Assembly: GCF_042432815.1 (NCBI RefSeq)
Contig: NZ_JBHLWM010000006.1
Coordinates: forward strand, 79,532-143,531
DNA length: 64,000 nt
From: Rhodopseudomonas telluris
Lineage (GTDB): Bacteria; Pseudomonadota; Alphaproteobacteria; Rhizobiales; Xanthobacteraceae
Reading direction: 5' to 3'
Shown: positions 36,634 through 45,632 of the stretch, piece by piece
How the letters are laid out: each line of letters opens with the position of its first letter
Numbering within the stretch: position 1 is the stretch's first letter
Notes under the pieces: generated by a model
Told to the model about the DNA's origin: nothing
The model's input: only the letters and a program-made list of their open reading frames with translations
Database searches by the model: none
Made by a program: the position numbers and the translations under genes

Positions 36634-37217
36634 GCAAGCCGTCGTCGTTTTCCCTGCGCGGCCGCAAGGCCCTCCTCGCCATCAAGGATGAGCGCGACGC
36701 CTCGATCGTACGGCGTCAGTTCGATCGCCTTGGAATCGAGATGGAGACGTGGACGCCCGGCGAAGTGCCGAACGGCGCGGCCGACGTCGTCCTGATCGAT
36801 GACGATTATCTGCCGTTCGCCGGCGGGGAGCATCAGCCGCTTCCGGAGGGATGCGCGGTCATCGTCCTGCTCGGTACCGAGACGCCGAGCCGGCTGAAGC
36901 TGGTGTTCGACCTCGATCCCGCGTCATTCCTGGTCAAGCCGCTGCGCTCCGCCGGCATCTACGCGGCCGTGGTGCTGGCGTTCGAGCGCGTCGCACGCAC
37001 CGCCGAACTGAAACTGCAGCTCAGCAAGATGGATGCGCGGATGCGGGCGCGACGCGTGGTGCTGGCGGCGCTGGTTCAGATCATGCACGCGCATGCACTG
37101 CCCGAGCCGGCCGCCTTCGCGCTGCTGCGACGGATGGCGATGGAGCAGCGCAAGACCATCGAGCAGCTTGCGGCCGAACTCGTCGCACAGGATCCGCCCG
37201 CCCGGGCCGCCGGCTAG
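36630..37217 (+). CDS. AmiR-like ANTAR-domain antiterminator
   Basis: 195 aa. The N-terminal pseudo-receiver (about 10-120) has DVVLIDDDYL and FLVKPLRSAGIYAAV but not a clear phospho-acceptor pattern, as in AmiR. A helical linker (about 125-140) leads to the C-terminal ANTAR domain (about 140-185; ALVQIMHAHALPEPAAFALL, then RRMAMEQRKTIEQLA). ANTAR proteins bind two-hairpin leader RNA and prevent transcription termination. It overlaps the amiC-like gene by 4 bp. The divergent amide operon carries a leader terminator, so that leader is the likely target. The final residues PPARAAG are non-conserved. Confidence 0.88.
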   Translation: MSKPSSFSLRGRKALLAIKDERDASIVRRQFDRLGIEMETWTPGEVPNGAADVVLIDDDYLPFAGGEHQPLPEGCAVIVLLGTETPSRLKLVFDLDPASFLVKPLRSAGIYAAVVLAFERVARTAELKLQLSKMDARMRARRVVLAALVQIMHAHALPEPAAFALLRRMAMEQRKTIEQLAAELVAQDPPARAAG

Positions 37218-37263
37218 CGAAGTCCGTCTGCTGATCGAAAGATCCCTGCCGAGAGCACTGAGA

Positions 37264-37369
37264 CCTCATCCGGAGGAGCCCGGCGAAGCCGGGTGTCTCG
37301 AAGGATGGGGCCACGCAGTGCCGGTGGCACATGGTTCGAGACGGCGCTGCGCGCCTCCTCGTCATGAGG
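37264..37369 (-). repeat. Long dispersed repeat, copy B (about 106 bp)
   Basis: This is the reverse-complement counterpart of the element at 19411-19516. It starts CCTCATCCGGAGGAGCCCGG and ends GCGCCTCCTCGTCATGAGG. It shares CCGGCGAAGCCGGG, GTCTCGAAGGATG, CATGGTTCGAGACGGCGC and most positions between. The gene-free stretch 37218-37408 contains this and nothing else I can support. Confidence 0.8.
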
Positions 37370-37408
37370 CTGTGCTTGGCGAGAGAGTGATCGCCGGATC
37401 CGATCCTA

Positions 37409-38179
37409 CTAATCGAGCACGATCCACGACGGCGCGTGGTCGCTCGCCTCCGGCGTTCCACGGACCTTGCGGTCGACGCCGGCGCGCTTCAGGCGCTTGG
37501 CAAGCGAAGGATCGAGCAGCAGATGATCAATCCGCAGCCCCTTGTCCTGCTCATAGCGATTGCGCCAGTAAGTCCAGAACGTATAGGGGGCCTGGTCCGG
37601 ATACATCGCGCGCAGCGAGTCAGCCCAGCCCTGCTTGAGCAGCGCTGCAAACAGCGCGCGCGCTTCTGGCTGCAGCAGCGCGTCCTTGCTCCATGACTTG
37701 GTCGGATAGATGTCGGCCGGCGTCGGCACCACGTTGTAGTCACCGGCGAGCACGACGGGCGCACCGCTCTTCATGAGCTCCGCAGCGTGGCGATTGAGCC
37801 GCTTCAGCCACGCAAGCTTGGCGTCGAATTTTGGCCCCGGCTGCGGATTGCCGTTCGGCGCATACAGCGACGCGACGACCAGGCCGGACACCGCGGCTTC
37901 GATGTAGCGCGCATCGCTGTCCTTCGGATCGCCCGGAAGCCGCTTCCGCGTCACGACGATCTCGGCCTTGCGGGCCAGAATCGCGACGCCGTTCCAGCTC
38001 TTCTGCCCGATCCAGGCGGCCGAATACCCGGCCTTGCGCAGCGCCTTTTCGGGAAAGTCCGCCTGCGTCGCCTTAAGCTCTTGCAGGCAGACGATGTCCG
38101 GCTTGGCCGAACGCAGCCACGCCAGCAGATTGGGCAGCCGCTTGTTGACATTGTTGACGTTGAAAGTCGCGATCTTCAC
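37409..38179 (-). CDS. xthA: Exodeoxyribonuclease III-type AP endonuclease
   Basis: 256 aa from GTG 38179, with GAGG 6 nt upstream. The longer frame upstream has no site. It has Exo III family motifs: IATFNVNNVNKRLPNLLAWL, VCLQELKAT with the metal-binding Glu, LAGDYNVVPTPADIY, LRIDHLLLDP and the final SDHAPSWIVLD catalytic Asp-His pair. It repairs abasic sites and trims 3' ends in the cytoplasm. More than one exoIII homologue is common in this lineage, so the symbol denotes the family. It stands alone between the amiR-like gene and an aldehyde dehydrogenase gene. Confidence 0.9.
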   Translation of the reverse strand: MKIATFNVNNVNKRLPNLLAWLRSAKPDIVCLQELKATQADFPEKALRKAGYSAAWIGQKSWNGVAILARKAEIVVTRKRLPGDPKDSDARYIEAAVSGLVVASLYAPNGNPQPGPKFDAKLAWLKRLNRHAAELMKSGAPVVLAGDYNVVPTPADIYPTKSWSKDALLQPEARALFAALLKQGWADSLRAMYPDQAPYTFWTYWRNRYEQDKGLRIDHLLLDPSLAKRLKRAGVDRKVRGTPEASDHAPSWIVLD

Positions 38180-38272
38180 GACGGCCCTCTTCGACGGACG
38201 CGCCGCAGGCGGCGCGCCCCTCAATCGCGGCGGGGCGATCGAAGTTCCATGCGGTTAGAACGCGAGCGCGAG

Positions 38273-39712
38273 CTAGCCCGAAAACTGGCTGACGTATTTG
38301 ATGGACTGGAAGTCCTGCAGGCCTTCGATGCCGCCCTCGGTGCCGACGCCGCTGTCCTTGAAGCCGCCGAAAGGCGTTTCCGGCAGCGAGGCCTGCCAGT
38401 GATTGATGATCACGTTGCCGGCCGCGATGCCTTCGGCCATCGCAGCCGCATGGCGCAGGTCGCTGGTCATCACATAGGAAGCCAAGCCGGACGGCAACCG
38501 GTTGGCGAGCGCGATCGCCTCGTCTCGCGTCCGGAACGACGCCGTCGCGGCGAGCGGGCCGAACGGCTCGACATTGGACGCCAGACAGTCCTGGTCGACC
38601 TGCGTCAGCACGGTCGGCCGGAAGAAGAAGCCGCGCTCCCCGCAGCGCACGCCGCCGGCGGACACTGCGATGCTCCGCGCGCGCGCATCGTCGACGAAAC
38701 GTTCCATCGCCTCGACACGCCGCGCATTCGCCAGCGGTCCCATCTTGGTGGCCGCATTGAATCCGTCACCCACCGCAAGTCTGTCGGCGAGTTCCGACAG
38801 CTTCGCGGCGAAGCGGTCGTGGATCGACTCGTGGACGAAGAAGCGCGTCGGCGAGGTACACACTTGGCCGGAGTTCCGAAACTTGGCCGTCACCGCCGAG
38901 AGCGCCGCAGCCTCGGGATCGACGTCGTCGAAGATCACCACCGGGGCATGACCGCCGAGTTCGAGCGTCATCCGCTTCATCGTCTGCACCGCGAGCGCGC
39001 CGAGCTGCTTGCCGATCGCCGTCGAGCCGGTGAAGGTGATGCCGCGAATGATCGGCGAACCGACCAGCACGCCGGAGATCATTGCCGGATGGCCGAACAC
39101 CACGTTCAGCACACCAGCCGGCAGTCCAGCTTCCTGCAACAGTTCGGCGATTGCCAGCGCAGTCGCGGGTGTTTCCTCCGAAGGCTTGATGATCACCGAG
39201 CAGCCGGCCGCGAGCGCGCTGCTGATCTTTCGGGCGGGCGTGATCGCCGGCGCATTCCACGGCGCGAACGCGGCGATCGGGCCGAGCGGCTCGCGCACCG
39301 CGATCTGCTGAATGACGCGATTGCGCGACGGAATCACCCGGCCGTAAGCGCGGCGGCCCTCTTCGGCATTCCAGGCGAAGATGCCGGCCGCTGTTTCGAC
39401 TTCCACCCGCGCCTCGGCGATCGGCTTGCCAAGTTCGAGCGTGATCAGGCTGGCGATGTGCTCGCTGCGCTCCTGGATCAAAGCCGCAGCCCGCTGTAGA
39501 ATCCGCCCGCGATCGACCGCGGGCATCTTGCGCCAGACCTCGTGCCCGCGCGCGGATGCGGCGAGGGCTTCATCGAGATCGGCCGCCGTCGCATGCGGCA
39601 ACTCGCCCAGCACTGCGCCGGTCGCCGGATTCAACACCGGCTCGGTGTTGCGCCCGGCCGCATCGTGCCATCGGCCGTCGATCAGAAGGCGCAACGCGGG
39701 ATAATCGATCAC
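38273..39712 (-). CDS. NAD(P)-dependent aldehyde dehydrogenase
   Basis: 479 aa from GTG 39712, preceded by GGGGAG; a slightly longer reading is possible. ALDH-superfamily motifs: FAPWNAPAITPARKISSALA, GCSVIIKPSEETPATALAIA, FTGSTAIGKQ, catalytic Glu in LELGGHAPVVIFDD and catalytic Cys in RNSGQVCTSPTRFFV. It converts an aldehyde to its acid. It is the last gene of a leftward run containing CoA ligase, acyl-CoA dehydrogenase and hydrolase genes, so the substrate is probably an intermediate of that unassigned pathway (betaine-, succinate- or aromatic-aldehyde type cannot be separated). Confidence 0.88.
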   Translation of the reverse strand: MIDYPALRLLIDGRWHDAAGRNTEPVLNPATGAVLGELPHATAADLDEALAASARGHEVWRKMPAVDRGRILQRAAALIQERSEHIASLITLELGKPIAEARVEVETAAGIFAWNAEEGRRAYGRVIPSRNRVIQQIAVREPLGPIAAFAPWNAPAITPARKISSALAAGCSVIIKPSEETPATALAIAELLQEAGLPAGVLNVVFGHPAMISGVLVGSPIIRGITFTGSTAIGKQLGALAVQTMKRMTLELGGHAPVVIFDDVDPEAAALSAVTAKFRNSGQVCTSPTRFFVHESIHDRFAAKLSELADRLAVGDGFNAATKMGPLANARRVEAMERFVDDARARSIAVSAGGVRCGERGFFFRPTVLTQVDQDCLASNVEPFGPLAATASFRTRDEAIALANRLPSGLASYVMTSDLRHAAAMAEGIAAGNVIINHWQASLPETPFGGFKDSGVGTEGGIEGLQDFQSIKYVSQFSG

Positions 39713-39775
39713 GACCTGTCTCCCCGGCGAGCGCCCCAACTGCGCCCGCCTTCCGGTGTCAGTGAAGCGGCGCGG

Positions 39776-40990
39776 TTACTTCGCCGCGCTCACGAGGGGG
39801 CAATTGCCGTCCTTGAGCGGACGGAACGCCTTGTCGCCCGGAACCGTGGACAGGATCTTGTAGTAATCCCACGGATACTTGGATTCCGACGGTTGCTTGA
39901 CCTGCAGCAGATACATGTCGCGGATGACGCGGCCATCCTCGCGGATCGTCGCGTTGGTGGTGTAGAAGTCGTTGATCGGCATCTTCTTCATCTCGGCCAC
40001 CACCACCGAGCCGGCATCGCTCTTGGTGGCGTCGACCGCCTTGAGATAATGCGTCACCGCGCCGTACACCGCGGCCTGCAGACTGCCCGGCGCCTTGCCG
40101 CCGAACCGCGCCATGAAGCGCTTGCTCCATTCGCGGGTCTTGTCGTTCGCGTCCCAATAGAAGCTGTCGGCGAAGATCAGGCCCTTGGCGCTGTTGAGGC
40201 CGAGCGCGTGAATGTCCGGCAGATTGACCAGCAGCGCGGCGATGCGCTGGCCGCCAGAGGTGATGCCAAACTCGTTGGCCTGCTTCAGCGCCGTCATCAT
40301 GTCCGCGCCGGCATTGGCGAGGCCGATCACCTGCGCCTTGGAGGCCTGCGCCTGCAACAGATAGGAGGAGAAGTCGGACGAATTCAGCGGATGCTTGGAA
40401 GACCCCAACACGGTGCCGCCATTGGCCAGAATGACCTTGCTGGCCTCGGCTTCGAGCGCCTGGCCGAAGCTGTAGTCGGCCGTGAGGAAGTACCAGCTCT
40501 TCAGACCCTTCTGCACCAGCGGCGCGGTCGCGACGTTGGCCAGCGCGTAATTGTCGTAGGCCCAGTGCACGCCGACCGGTGAGCAGGCCTTGCCGGTCAG
40601 GTCCGGCGTGCCGGGACCCGTCGCCAGAAACGCCTTGTCCTTCTCGCGCGACAATTGCTGCACGGCCAGCGCCACGCCCGACGACACCACTTCGGTGATG
40701 GTGTCGACACCCTCGGTGTCGTACCATTTGCGCGCCAGCGCGAGACCGATATCGGCCTTGTTCTGGTGGTCCGCGGAGATCACCTCGACCGGCACGCCGG
40801 CGGCCTTGCCGCCGAAATCCTCGACCGCCATCTTGGCGGCCAGCACCGACCCGGCGCCGACGTTGTCGGCATAGGGGCCCGACATATCGGTGAGCACACC
40901 GATCTTGACGGTGCCGTTGGAAATTTCGGCCGAGGCCGACGCGACCGACATCAGCACGGCGGCGGTCGCCAGACAGGTTTGCAGCTTCAC
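39776..40990 (-). CDS. Branched-chain-type ABC substrate-binding protein (orphan)
   Basis: 404 aa with GTG start 40990, GGGAGG upstream, and a signal peptide (LATAAVLMSVASASA, cleavage after about residue 21). The mature sequence EISNGTVKIGVLTDMSGPYA, KMAVEDFGGKAAGVPVEVI and FLATGPGTPDLTGKACSPVG fits type-1 HAAT-family periplasmic proteins, often annotated as aromatic acid or branched amino acid binders. No permease or ATPase gene is adjacent. It lies inside a CoA-linked catabolic operon, suggesting capture of the operon's substrate by a transporter encoded elsewhere. Confidence 0.88.
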   Translation of the reverse strand: MKLQTCLATAAVLMSVASASAEISNGTVKIGVLTDMSGPYADNVGAGSVLAAKMAVEDFGGKAAGVPVEVISADHQNKADIGLALARKWYDTEGVDTITEVVSSGVALAVQQLSREKDKAFLATGPGTPDLTGKACSPVGVHWAYDNYALANVATAPLVQKGLKSWYFLTADYSFGQALEAEASKVILANGGTVLGSSKHPLNSSDFSSYLLQAQASKAQVIGLANAGADMMTALKQANEFGITSGGQRIAALLVNLPDIHALGLNSAKGLIFADSFYWDANDKTREWSKRFMARFGGKAPGSLQAAVYGAVTHYLKAVDATKSDAGSVVVAEMKKMPINDFYTTNATIREDGRVIRDMYLLQVKQPSESKYPWDYYKILSTVPGDKAFRPLKDGNCPLVSAAK

Positions 40991-41039
40991 GAGTAGAATC
41001 CTCCCTCTTGTTTTATCAGCAGGCGCGAGACGCCCGCCC

Positions 41040-41882
41040 TTACTTGATGGCCGCGAGAACCGGCAGCAGATGACCGAGAAACGCCTCGGGATCTTCGCTC
41101 ATCGGAAAATGGCCGAGTCCCTTCATGATCGACACATTGCTGCCCGGAATGCTGCGCGCGACGGCGAGCGTCTCTTCGGGCGTGCATGAGTAGTCGTATT
41201 CGCCGGACAGCAGGAACAGCGGGCACTTCCTGGTATCGATCTGCGCGACGCGATCGCGGATGTCGCCGTCCTGCTTGTAGAAGTACAGGTCGCCCTTGAA
41301 TACGCCGGGGCCGCCCTGCATGTAGTGCCACAGCGTTTCCCATCGCTCCTTATCGGGGGCATCCGGCCCGACCAGCCCCGACACGATCGCTGCACAGACT
41401 TCGCCGCCGTGCACGTCCGGCCGATGCAGGAAGTTGAGGTCGTAGTACGGATCGACATGCGCACCGGCCTGCAGGCCGATGATGGCGCGGAAACGCTCGG
41501 GATGCTCCAGCGCAAGATGCAGCACGATCCGCCCACCGATCGAGCAGCCCATCACGATCGGACGCTCGAGCTCCAGCGCCGTCATGATCTCGAGGATCAT
41601 GGTGGTGTATTGCGCCGAGGTGAGTTGATACTCCTCGTTGTGCCAGCCGGCCGGCGGCGACGACTTGCCGTGCCACGGCATGTCGAACGCGATGACGCGA
41701 TGCGTCGCGGTGATCCGCGCGTCGTTCATCAGCGCGCGATACTGCCGGCCGTCGGAGCCTGCGGTGTGCAGGCACAGCAGCGGCGTGCCGGAGCCCGCCT
41801 CCTCCACATAAATGCGGTGGTGCCGACCGAACAGATCGAGATTGAGATAGCGCCCGATGACGGGCTCGAACGAGACGGTCAT
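41040..41882 (-). CDS. Alpha/beta-hydrolase
   Basis: 280 aa from ATG 41882, which overlaps the stop of the upstream gene by 4 bp (ATGA), so the long open frame before it is discarded. The catalytic triad is visible: nucleophile Ser in MGCSIGGR, acid in LLSGEYDYSC, and His in GLGHFPMSEDP. The oxyanion strand is LLCLHTAGSDGRQY. It resembles C-C bond or ester hydrolases of aromatic degradation (MhpC/PcaD-like). The substrate is unknown, but the neighbours (CoA ligase, acyl-CoA dehydrogenase, ALDH) suggest a ring-derived or ester intermediate. Confidence 0.88.
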   Translation of the reverse strand: MTVSFEPVIGRYLNLDLFGRHHRIYVEEAGSGTPLLCLHTAGSDGRQYRALMNDARITATHRVIAFDMPWHGKSSPPAGWHNEEYQLTSAQYTTMILEIMTALELERPIVMGCSIGGRIVLHLALEHPERFRAIIGLQAGAHVDPYYDLNFLHRPDVHGGEVCAAIVSGLVGPDAPDKERWETLWHYMQGGPGVFKGDLYFYKQDGDIRDRVAQIDTRKCPLFLLSGEYDYSCTPEETLAVARSIPGSNVSIMKGLGHFPMSEDPEAFLGHLLPVLAAIK

Positions 41883-42247
41883 GCCGAGGCTCCGGTCGCA
41901 CGCAGTTTTGTCAGCGCTTCCTTGAAGTAGCGCAGGTTGGCCATGAAGATCTGCAGATTGCCCTCGGCCTTCAGGGTGCGCCGCTTGATTAGCGCCATCA
42001 GGTCGTGCGACCCCGGTCGCGGCTTCGCAGCCCAGAACTGCGCCCATTCCTCCTCGGACGCCCGCAGCGCGAACGACCACGACGGCATTACAAACGGCCC
42101 GCGTGTCACCGACACGATGCGGCCTTCGGCGATCGTCACCAGCCAGTCGGTCGGGCCGACCGCGAGCAGCAACGTGGTTGACAGAAAGCGGCCGCGCTTC
42201 ACCAGCATCTCGTCCGCATTGACCCTAGATGTCAGGTCTTCGATCAT
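41879..42247 (-). CDS. SCP2-like / lipid-carrier-fold small protein
   Basis: 122 aa. It is overlapped by 4 bp at both ends by the neighbouring genes, which is strong evidence that it is translated. Hydrophobic strands LSTTLLLAVGPTDWLVTIAE and RIVSVTRGPF followed by WSFALRASEEEWAQFW and a C-terminal NLQIFMANLRYFKEALTKLR match the layout of SCP2 sterol-carrier-like domains. Such domains carry acyl or sterol ligands, so carrying a CoA-linked intermediate is plausible but unproven. Confidence 0.75.
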   Translation of the reverse strand: MIEDLTSRVNADEMLVKRGRFLSTTLLLAVGPTDWLVTIAEGRIVSVTRGPFVMPSWSFALRASEEEWAQFWAAKPRPGSHDLMALIKRRTLKAEGNLQIFMANLRYFKEALTKLRATGASA

Positions 42248-44346
42248 GAGTCCTCCTTGTCCGCGAGCGCCACCAGCGCATCGACCGCGACGACGCCGCT
42301 CCCCACCTCGTTGATGATCAGCGGGTTGATCTCGGCGTCACGCACGTGAACCTTGTCATCGACCGCCAGCCGCGACAACGCAACGATGGCGCGCGCCAGC
42401 GCGTCGAGATCGCCGTGCGGCTTGTTGCGGAAGCCACGAAACACTCGGGTAATCGCCAGTTCGTCGATCATCTCCCGCGCGCCGTCGAGATCGACGGGCG
42501 CGAGCCGGATGCTGCGGTCGCGATAAATCTCGGTGAAGATGCCGCCAGCCGCGAGCAGCACGATCGGACCGGCCTCCGGATCGACCCGGTAGCCCAGCAG
42601 CATCTCGCCGAGCCCCGACGTCATCGGCTGCACCAGCACCTGCGCCAGCGCCGCACCGGACCGATGCGCCGCAACATTGGCGGCAATCTTCGTTGCAGCC
42701 TGCTTCACGCCGGCTTCGTCGCCGACATTCAGGACGACGCCGCCGACCTCCGTCTTGTGCGCGATGTCGGCCGACAGCAGCTTCACCGCGACCGGATACG
42801 CGAACGGCAAGTCTACAGCTTGCGGACCAACCTCGATGGCGACGGCCGGCGCATGCGCAATCCCGAGGCGGTCGAGCAGCCGATACGCCTCCAGCTCATC
42901 GAGCTGCCGCGTCGCGGCCGCGGGCCCGCGTTGCAACGGCAATTCGCGGCGCGGCTGACGGCGCAGCAGCGCGGCGCTGATCGCGTCCGCGCAGCTTTCC
43001 GGCGTACGGAAATTGGGCACGCCGGCCTGGGTGAGCATGGTCAGCGCGTCGGGCGCTTCAGGGACCACAAACGCGACCAGCGGCTTGGCCGAGCCGGCGC
43101 TGTCGATCACCGGCTTGACGGCGAGCTCGGGTTGAAATCGAGCCGACGAGCCGGTGACGGCGACCACGACGTCGAATTCGGGCGCAGCCAGCATGGTCTG
43201 CAGCGCCGCCTTCATCACCTCGTAGCGCGTCCCCGCCAGCGTCAGATCGATGATGCGCTCGTGCTGGGCTGCGACACCGGCTTCGCCGAGGCGATCGAAC
43301 GTCGCGTGGCTCGGCTTGACGACCTCGATGTCGCGGATGCCGAGTTCGTCGACCACCATCGCGGCGCCGCCGCCGGTCGTGGTAACGACGCCGACGCGCT
43401 TGGTCCGCTGACCGGCCGCCCGCGCCGGCAGCTTGTGTAGCAGCGGCAGCGCCTCGAGCAGCGTTTCGAAATTGTTCACGCGGGCAACGCCGCAGTCGGC
43501 GAGGAACGCGGCCGCGAAGCCGTCTTCGCCCGCCAGGGCGCCGGTGTGCGACAGCGCGAGCTCGGCGGCCGCTGCGGACCGGCCGAGTTTGTAGGCCACC
43601 ACCGGCTTGCCGCGCTCGGCAGCGGCGAGCGCGAAGTCGCGCAGGTCCTGCGCGCGCCGGATGCTCTCGAGGAACAGCATGTAGCCAGTCACGTTCGGAT
43701 CGTCCAACGTGGCGGCACAGATCTCGCCGAGGCTGAGATCGATTTCGTTGCCGACCGAGACCAGCCCGGCGAAGCCGACATTGCGCGCCTTGCCGCGCGA
43801 GATCAGGCCACCGAGCAGGCTGCCGCTATGCGACGCGACGAAGATGCCGCCGCGCGGCAGGTCGCTCTCGGCGAACGCCGCATTGGCGGTGATGATGGTG
43901 CGGCTGTGCAGATTGATGGCGCCGAGGCTGGACGGGCCGAGGATGCGCAGCCCGCTTGCCGCACAGATCGCCTTCAGCTGCTCGACCCGCGCGAGCCCTG
44001 CGTCGCCGCCCTCGGAAAAATTCGACGCCAGAATGGTCGCGACCGGAATGCCAAGGCGCGCGCAGGCCTCGGCAGCGGCGATGGCGTCATCGGTCGGCGT
44101 CAGGATGAACGCGTGATCCGGCACCGCGGGCAGCGCATCGAGCGACGCCCACGCCGTCTCGCCCAGCACGGTCGGCCGCCGCGGATTGATTGGATAGATC
44201 GTGCCTTGATAGCCGGCGCGCCGCAGATATTGCAGCGGACGCGCCGACGTCTTGGACAGATCGTCGGACGCTCCGACCAGCGCGATGCTGCGCGGCGCCA
44301 GCAGCGCCTGCGCCCAGCTCGACGTTGGCGCGCTATTCGGCGGCAC
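42244..44346 (-). CDS. Acyl-CoA synthetase, ADP-forming type (fused alpha-beta)
   Basis: 700 aa. The N-terminal part is a CoA-binding Rossmann fold (RSIALVGASDDLSKTSARPL), then a succinyl-CoA-ligase-like domain with the phospho-His element LSHTGALAGEDGFAAAF. From about residue 480 there is an ATP-grasp domain (VAVKLLSADIAHKTEVGGVV, then LGYRVDPEAGPIVLLAAGG). It joins a carboxylate to CoA with ATP cleavage to ADP and phosphate. It belongs to the acetate-CoA-ligase/pimeloyl-like fusion group; the carboxylate is unknown. It overlaps the acyl-CoA dehydrogenase gene by 14 bp and the SCP2-like gene by 4 bp. Confidence 0.88.
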   Translation of the reverse strand: MPPNSAPTSSWAQALLAPRSIALVGASDDLSKTSARPLQYLRRAGYQGTIYPINPRRPTVLGETAWASLDALPAVPDHAFILTPTDDAIAAAEACARLGIPVATILASNFSEGGDAGLARVEQLKAICAASGLRILGPSSLGAINLHSRTIITANAAFAESDLPRGGIFVASHSGSLLGGLISRGKARNVGFAGLVSVGNEIDLSLGEICAATLDDPNVTGYMLFLESIRRAQDLRDFALAAAERGKPVVAYKLGRSAAAAELALSHTGALAGEDGFAAAFLADCGVARVNNFETLLEALPLLHKLPARAAGQRTKRVGVVTTTGGGAAMVVDELGIRDIEVVKPSHATFDRLGEAGVAAQHERIIDLTLAGTRYEVMKAALQTMLAAPEFDVVVAVTGSSARFQPELAVKPVIDSAGSAKPLVAFVVPEAPDALTMLTQAGVPNFRTPESCADAISAALLRRQPRRELPLQRGPAAATRQLDELEAYRLLDRLGIAHAPAVAIEVGPQAVDLPFAYPVAVKLLSADIAHKTEVGGVVLNVGDEAGVKQAATKIAANVAAHRSGAALAQVLVQPMTSGLGEMLLGYRVDPEAGPIVLLAAGGIFTEIYRDRSIRLAPVDLDGAREMIDELAITRVFRGFRNKPHGDLDALARAIVALSRLAVDDKVHVRDAEINPLIINEVGSGVVAVDALVALADKEDS

Positions 44347-45496
44347 GGGCCGCAGATCCGCGCTGATCGAAGCGGCGCTCGAAGACGTCTTCGGCGATCC
44401 GGTTCTTGAGGATTTCGGTGGAGCCGCCGGCGATCATCCAGCCGCGGGTCCGGCGCATGCAGTATTCGGCGAGCGACTCCTGGCTGTAGCCGAGCCCGCC
44501 CATGATCTGCACCGCTTCGTTCGCGACATCGAAGCCAGCCTGGTTGCAGGCGAGCTTGGCGATCGCGGTCTGATACGGCGACGGCAGCCCCTCGGTGATA
44601 CTTGCGGCGCGATACAGCAGCAGCTGTGCGGATTCCAGCTTCAGCGCCATATCGGCGAACTTCCACTGCAGCCCCTGGAATTCGCACAGCGGGCGGCCGA
44701 ACTGCTTGCGGATCAGCGCATGCTCGCGCGCCAGATTGAAGGCATGGCGGCCGAGCGCCAGTGACCGCGCGGAGTTGCCGAGCCGCTCGACGTTGAATCC
44801 GGAAATCTGCTTCTTGAAGCCGCCGAGCCCGAGCAGCACATTCGCGGCGGGGATCCGGCAATCTTCGAAATAGAGCTGGCTCCACTGCTCGCCGCTCATG
44901 AAGGCGGTCGGCTTGCCGACGGTGAAGCCGGGCGTATCCCGCTCGATCAGCACCGACCCGATGCCGCCGACACCCGGGCCGAAGCGCACATAAACGAGAT
45001 ACACCGCTGCATCCGGACTGTGCGTGCCGAACACCTTGCTGCCGTTGATGACGTAGCTGTCGCCATCCGCCGTCGCGATCGTCTTGAGCTCAGTCGCCGC
45101 CGAGCCGGCGTCGGGTTCGCTCATGCCGAGGCTGATGCAGCTCCGGCCCGCCAGCAGGTCGGGCAGGAAGCGCGCCTTCTGCTCCGGCGTCGCATATTCC
45201 ACGAAGGTGCGGATCGGGCCGAAATTGCCGGCCTGCACGATATCGGCACTGCGCGGGCACACTGCCGCGACCTGCTCGATCGCGATCACCGCATCCATCA
45301 GCGTGCCGCCCTGGCCGCCGTCCTCCGGATCGAACGGGATGCCGAGCAGCCCCTGCTCGGCCAGCAGCTTCGCGGTTTCGAACGGGAAGTGCGGATCGTG
45401 CGCGCGCGCCAGCGCACCGTCCTTCAGATGCGCTTCGGCGAAGCGCCGGACCGAGGTGGCGAAAGCTTGTTGTTCTTCTGTGAGTGCAAAATCCAT
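44333..45496 (-). CDS. Acyl-CoA dehydrogenase
   Basis: 387 aa, start at 45496 (MDFALTEEQQAFATSVRRFA), the family's normal beginning and length. FAD-binding motifs: ISLGMSEPDAGSAATELKTI, NGSKVFGTH and SEQWSQLYFEDCRIPAANVL-like stretch. The catalytic Glu region of the family is not decisively readable. The C terminus has YCMRRTRGWMIAGGSTEILK followed by NRIAEDVF. First gene of the leftward CoA-linked operon and divergent from a LysR gene with a palindrome between, so it is probably the target of that regulator. Confidence 0.9.
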   Translation of the reverse strand: MDFALTEEQQAFATSVRRFAEAHLKDGALARAHDPHFPFETAKLLAEQGLLGIPFDPEDGGQGGTLMDAVIAIEQVAAVCPRSADIVQAGNFGPIRTFVEYATPEQKARFLPDLLAGRSCISLGMSEPDAGSAATELKTIATADGDSYVINGSKVFGTHSPDAAVYLVYVRFGPGVGGIGSVLIERDTPGFTVGKPTAFMSGEQWSQLYFEDCRIPAANVLLGLGGFKKQISGFNVERLGNSARSLALGRHAFNLAREHALIRKQFGRPLCEFQGLQWKFADMALKLESAQLLLYRAASITEGLPSPYQTAIAKLACNQAGFDVANEAVQIMGGLGYSQESLAEYCMRRTRGWMIAGGSTEILKNRIAEDVFERRFDQRGSAARAAE

Positions 45497-45573
45497 GGAG
45501 CCGCCGCAGATCGAGGTGGCCCTGTGTTTCCCAGCGCGGCACTGGACGAGCAACTGCGCATCGGTTATTCATC

Positions 45574-45590
45574 CATTACATTTTGTAATG
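45574..45590. promoter_or_regulatory. Palindromic LysR-type operator
   Basis: CATTACA-TTT-TGTAATG has perfect 7-bp arms and contains T-N11-A spacing expected for LysR-type proteins. It is 78 bp upstream of the acyl-CoA dehydrogenase ATG on the - strand and 43 bp upstream of the LysR ATG on the + strand. Confidence 0.7.
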
Positions 45591-45632
45591 CAAAACAAGC
45601 GATGGCAAGCGATGTCCGATAAGGAAATTCCG

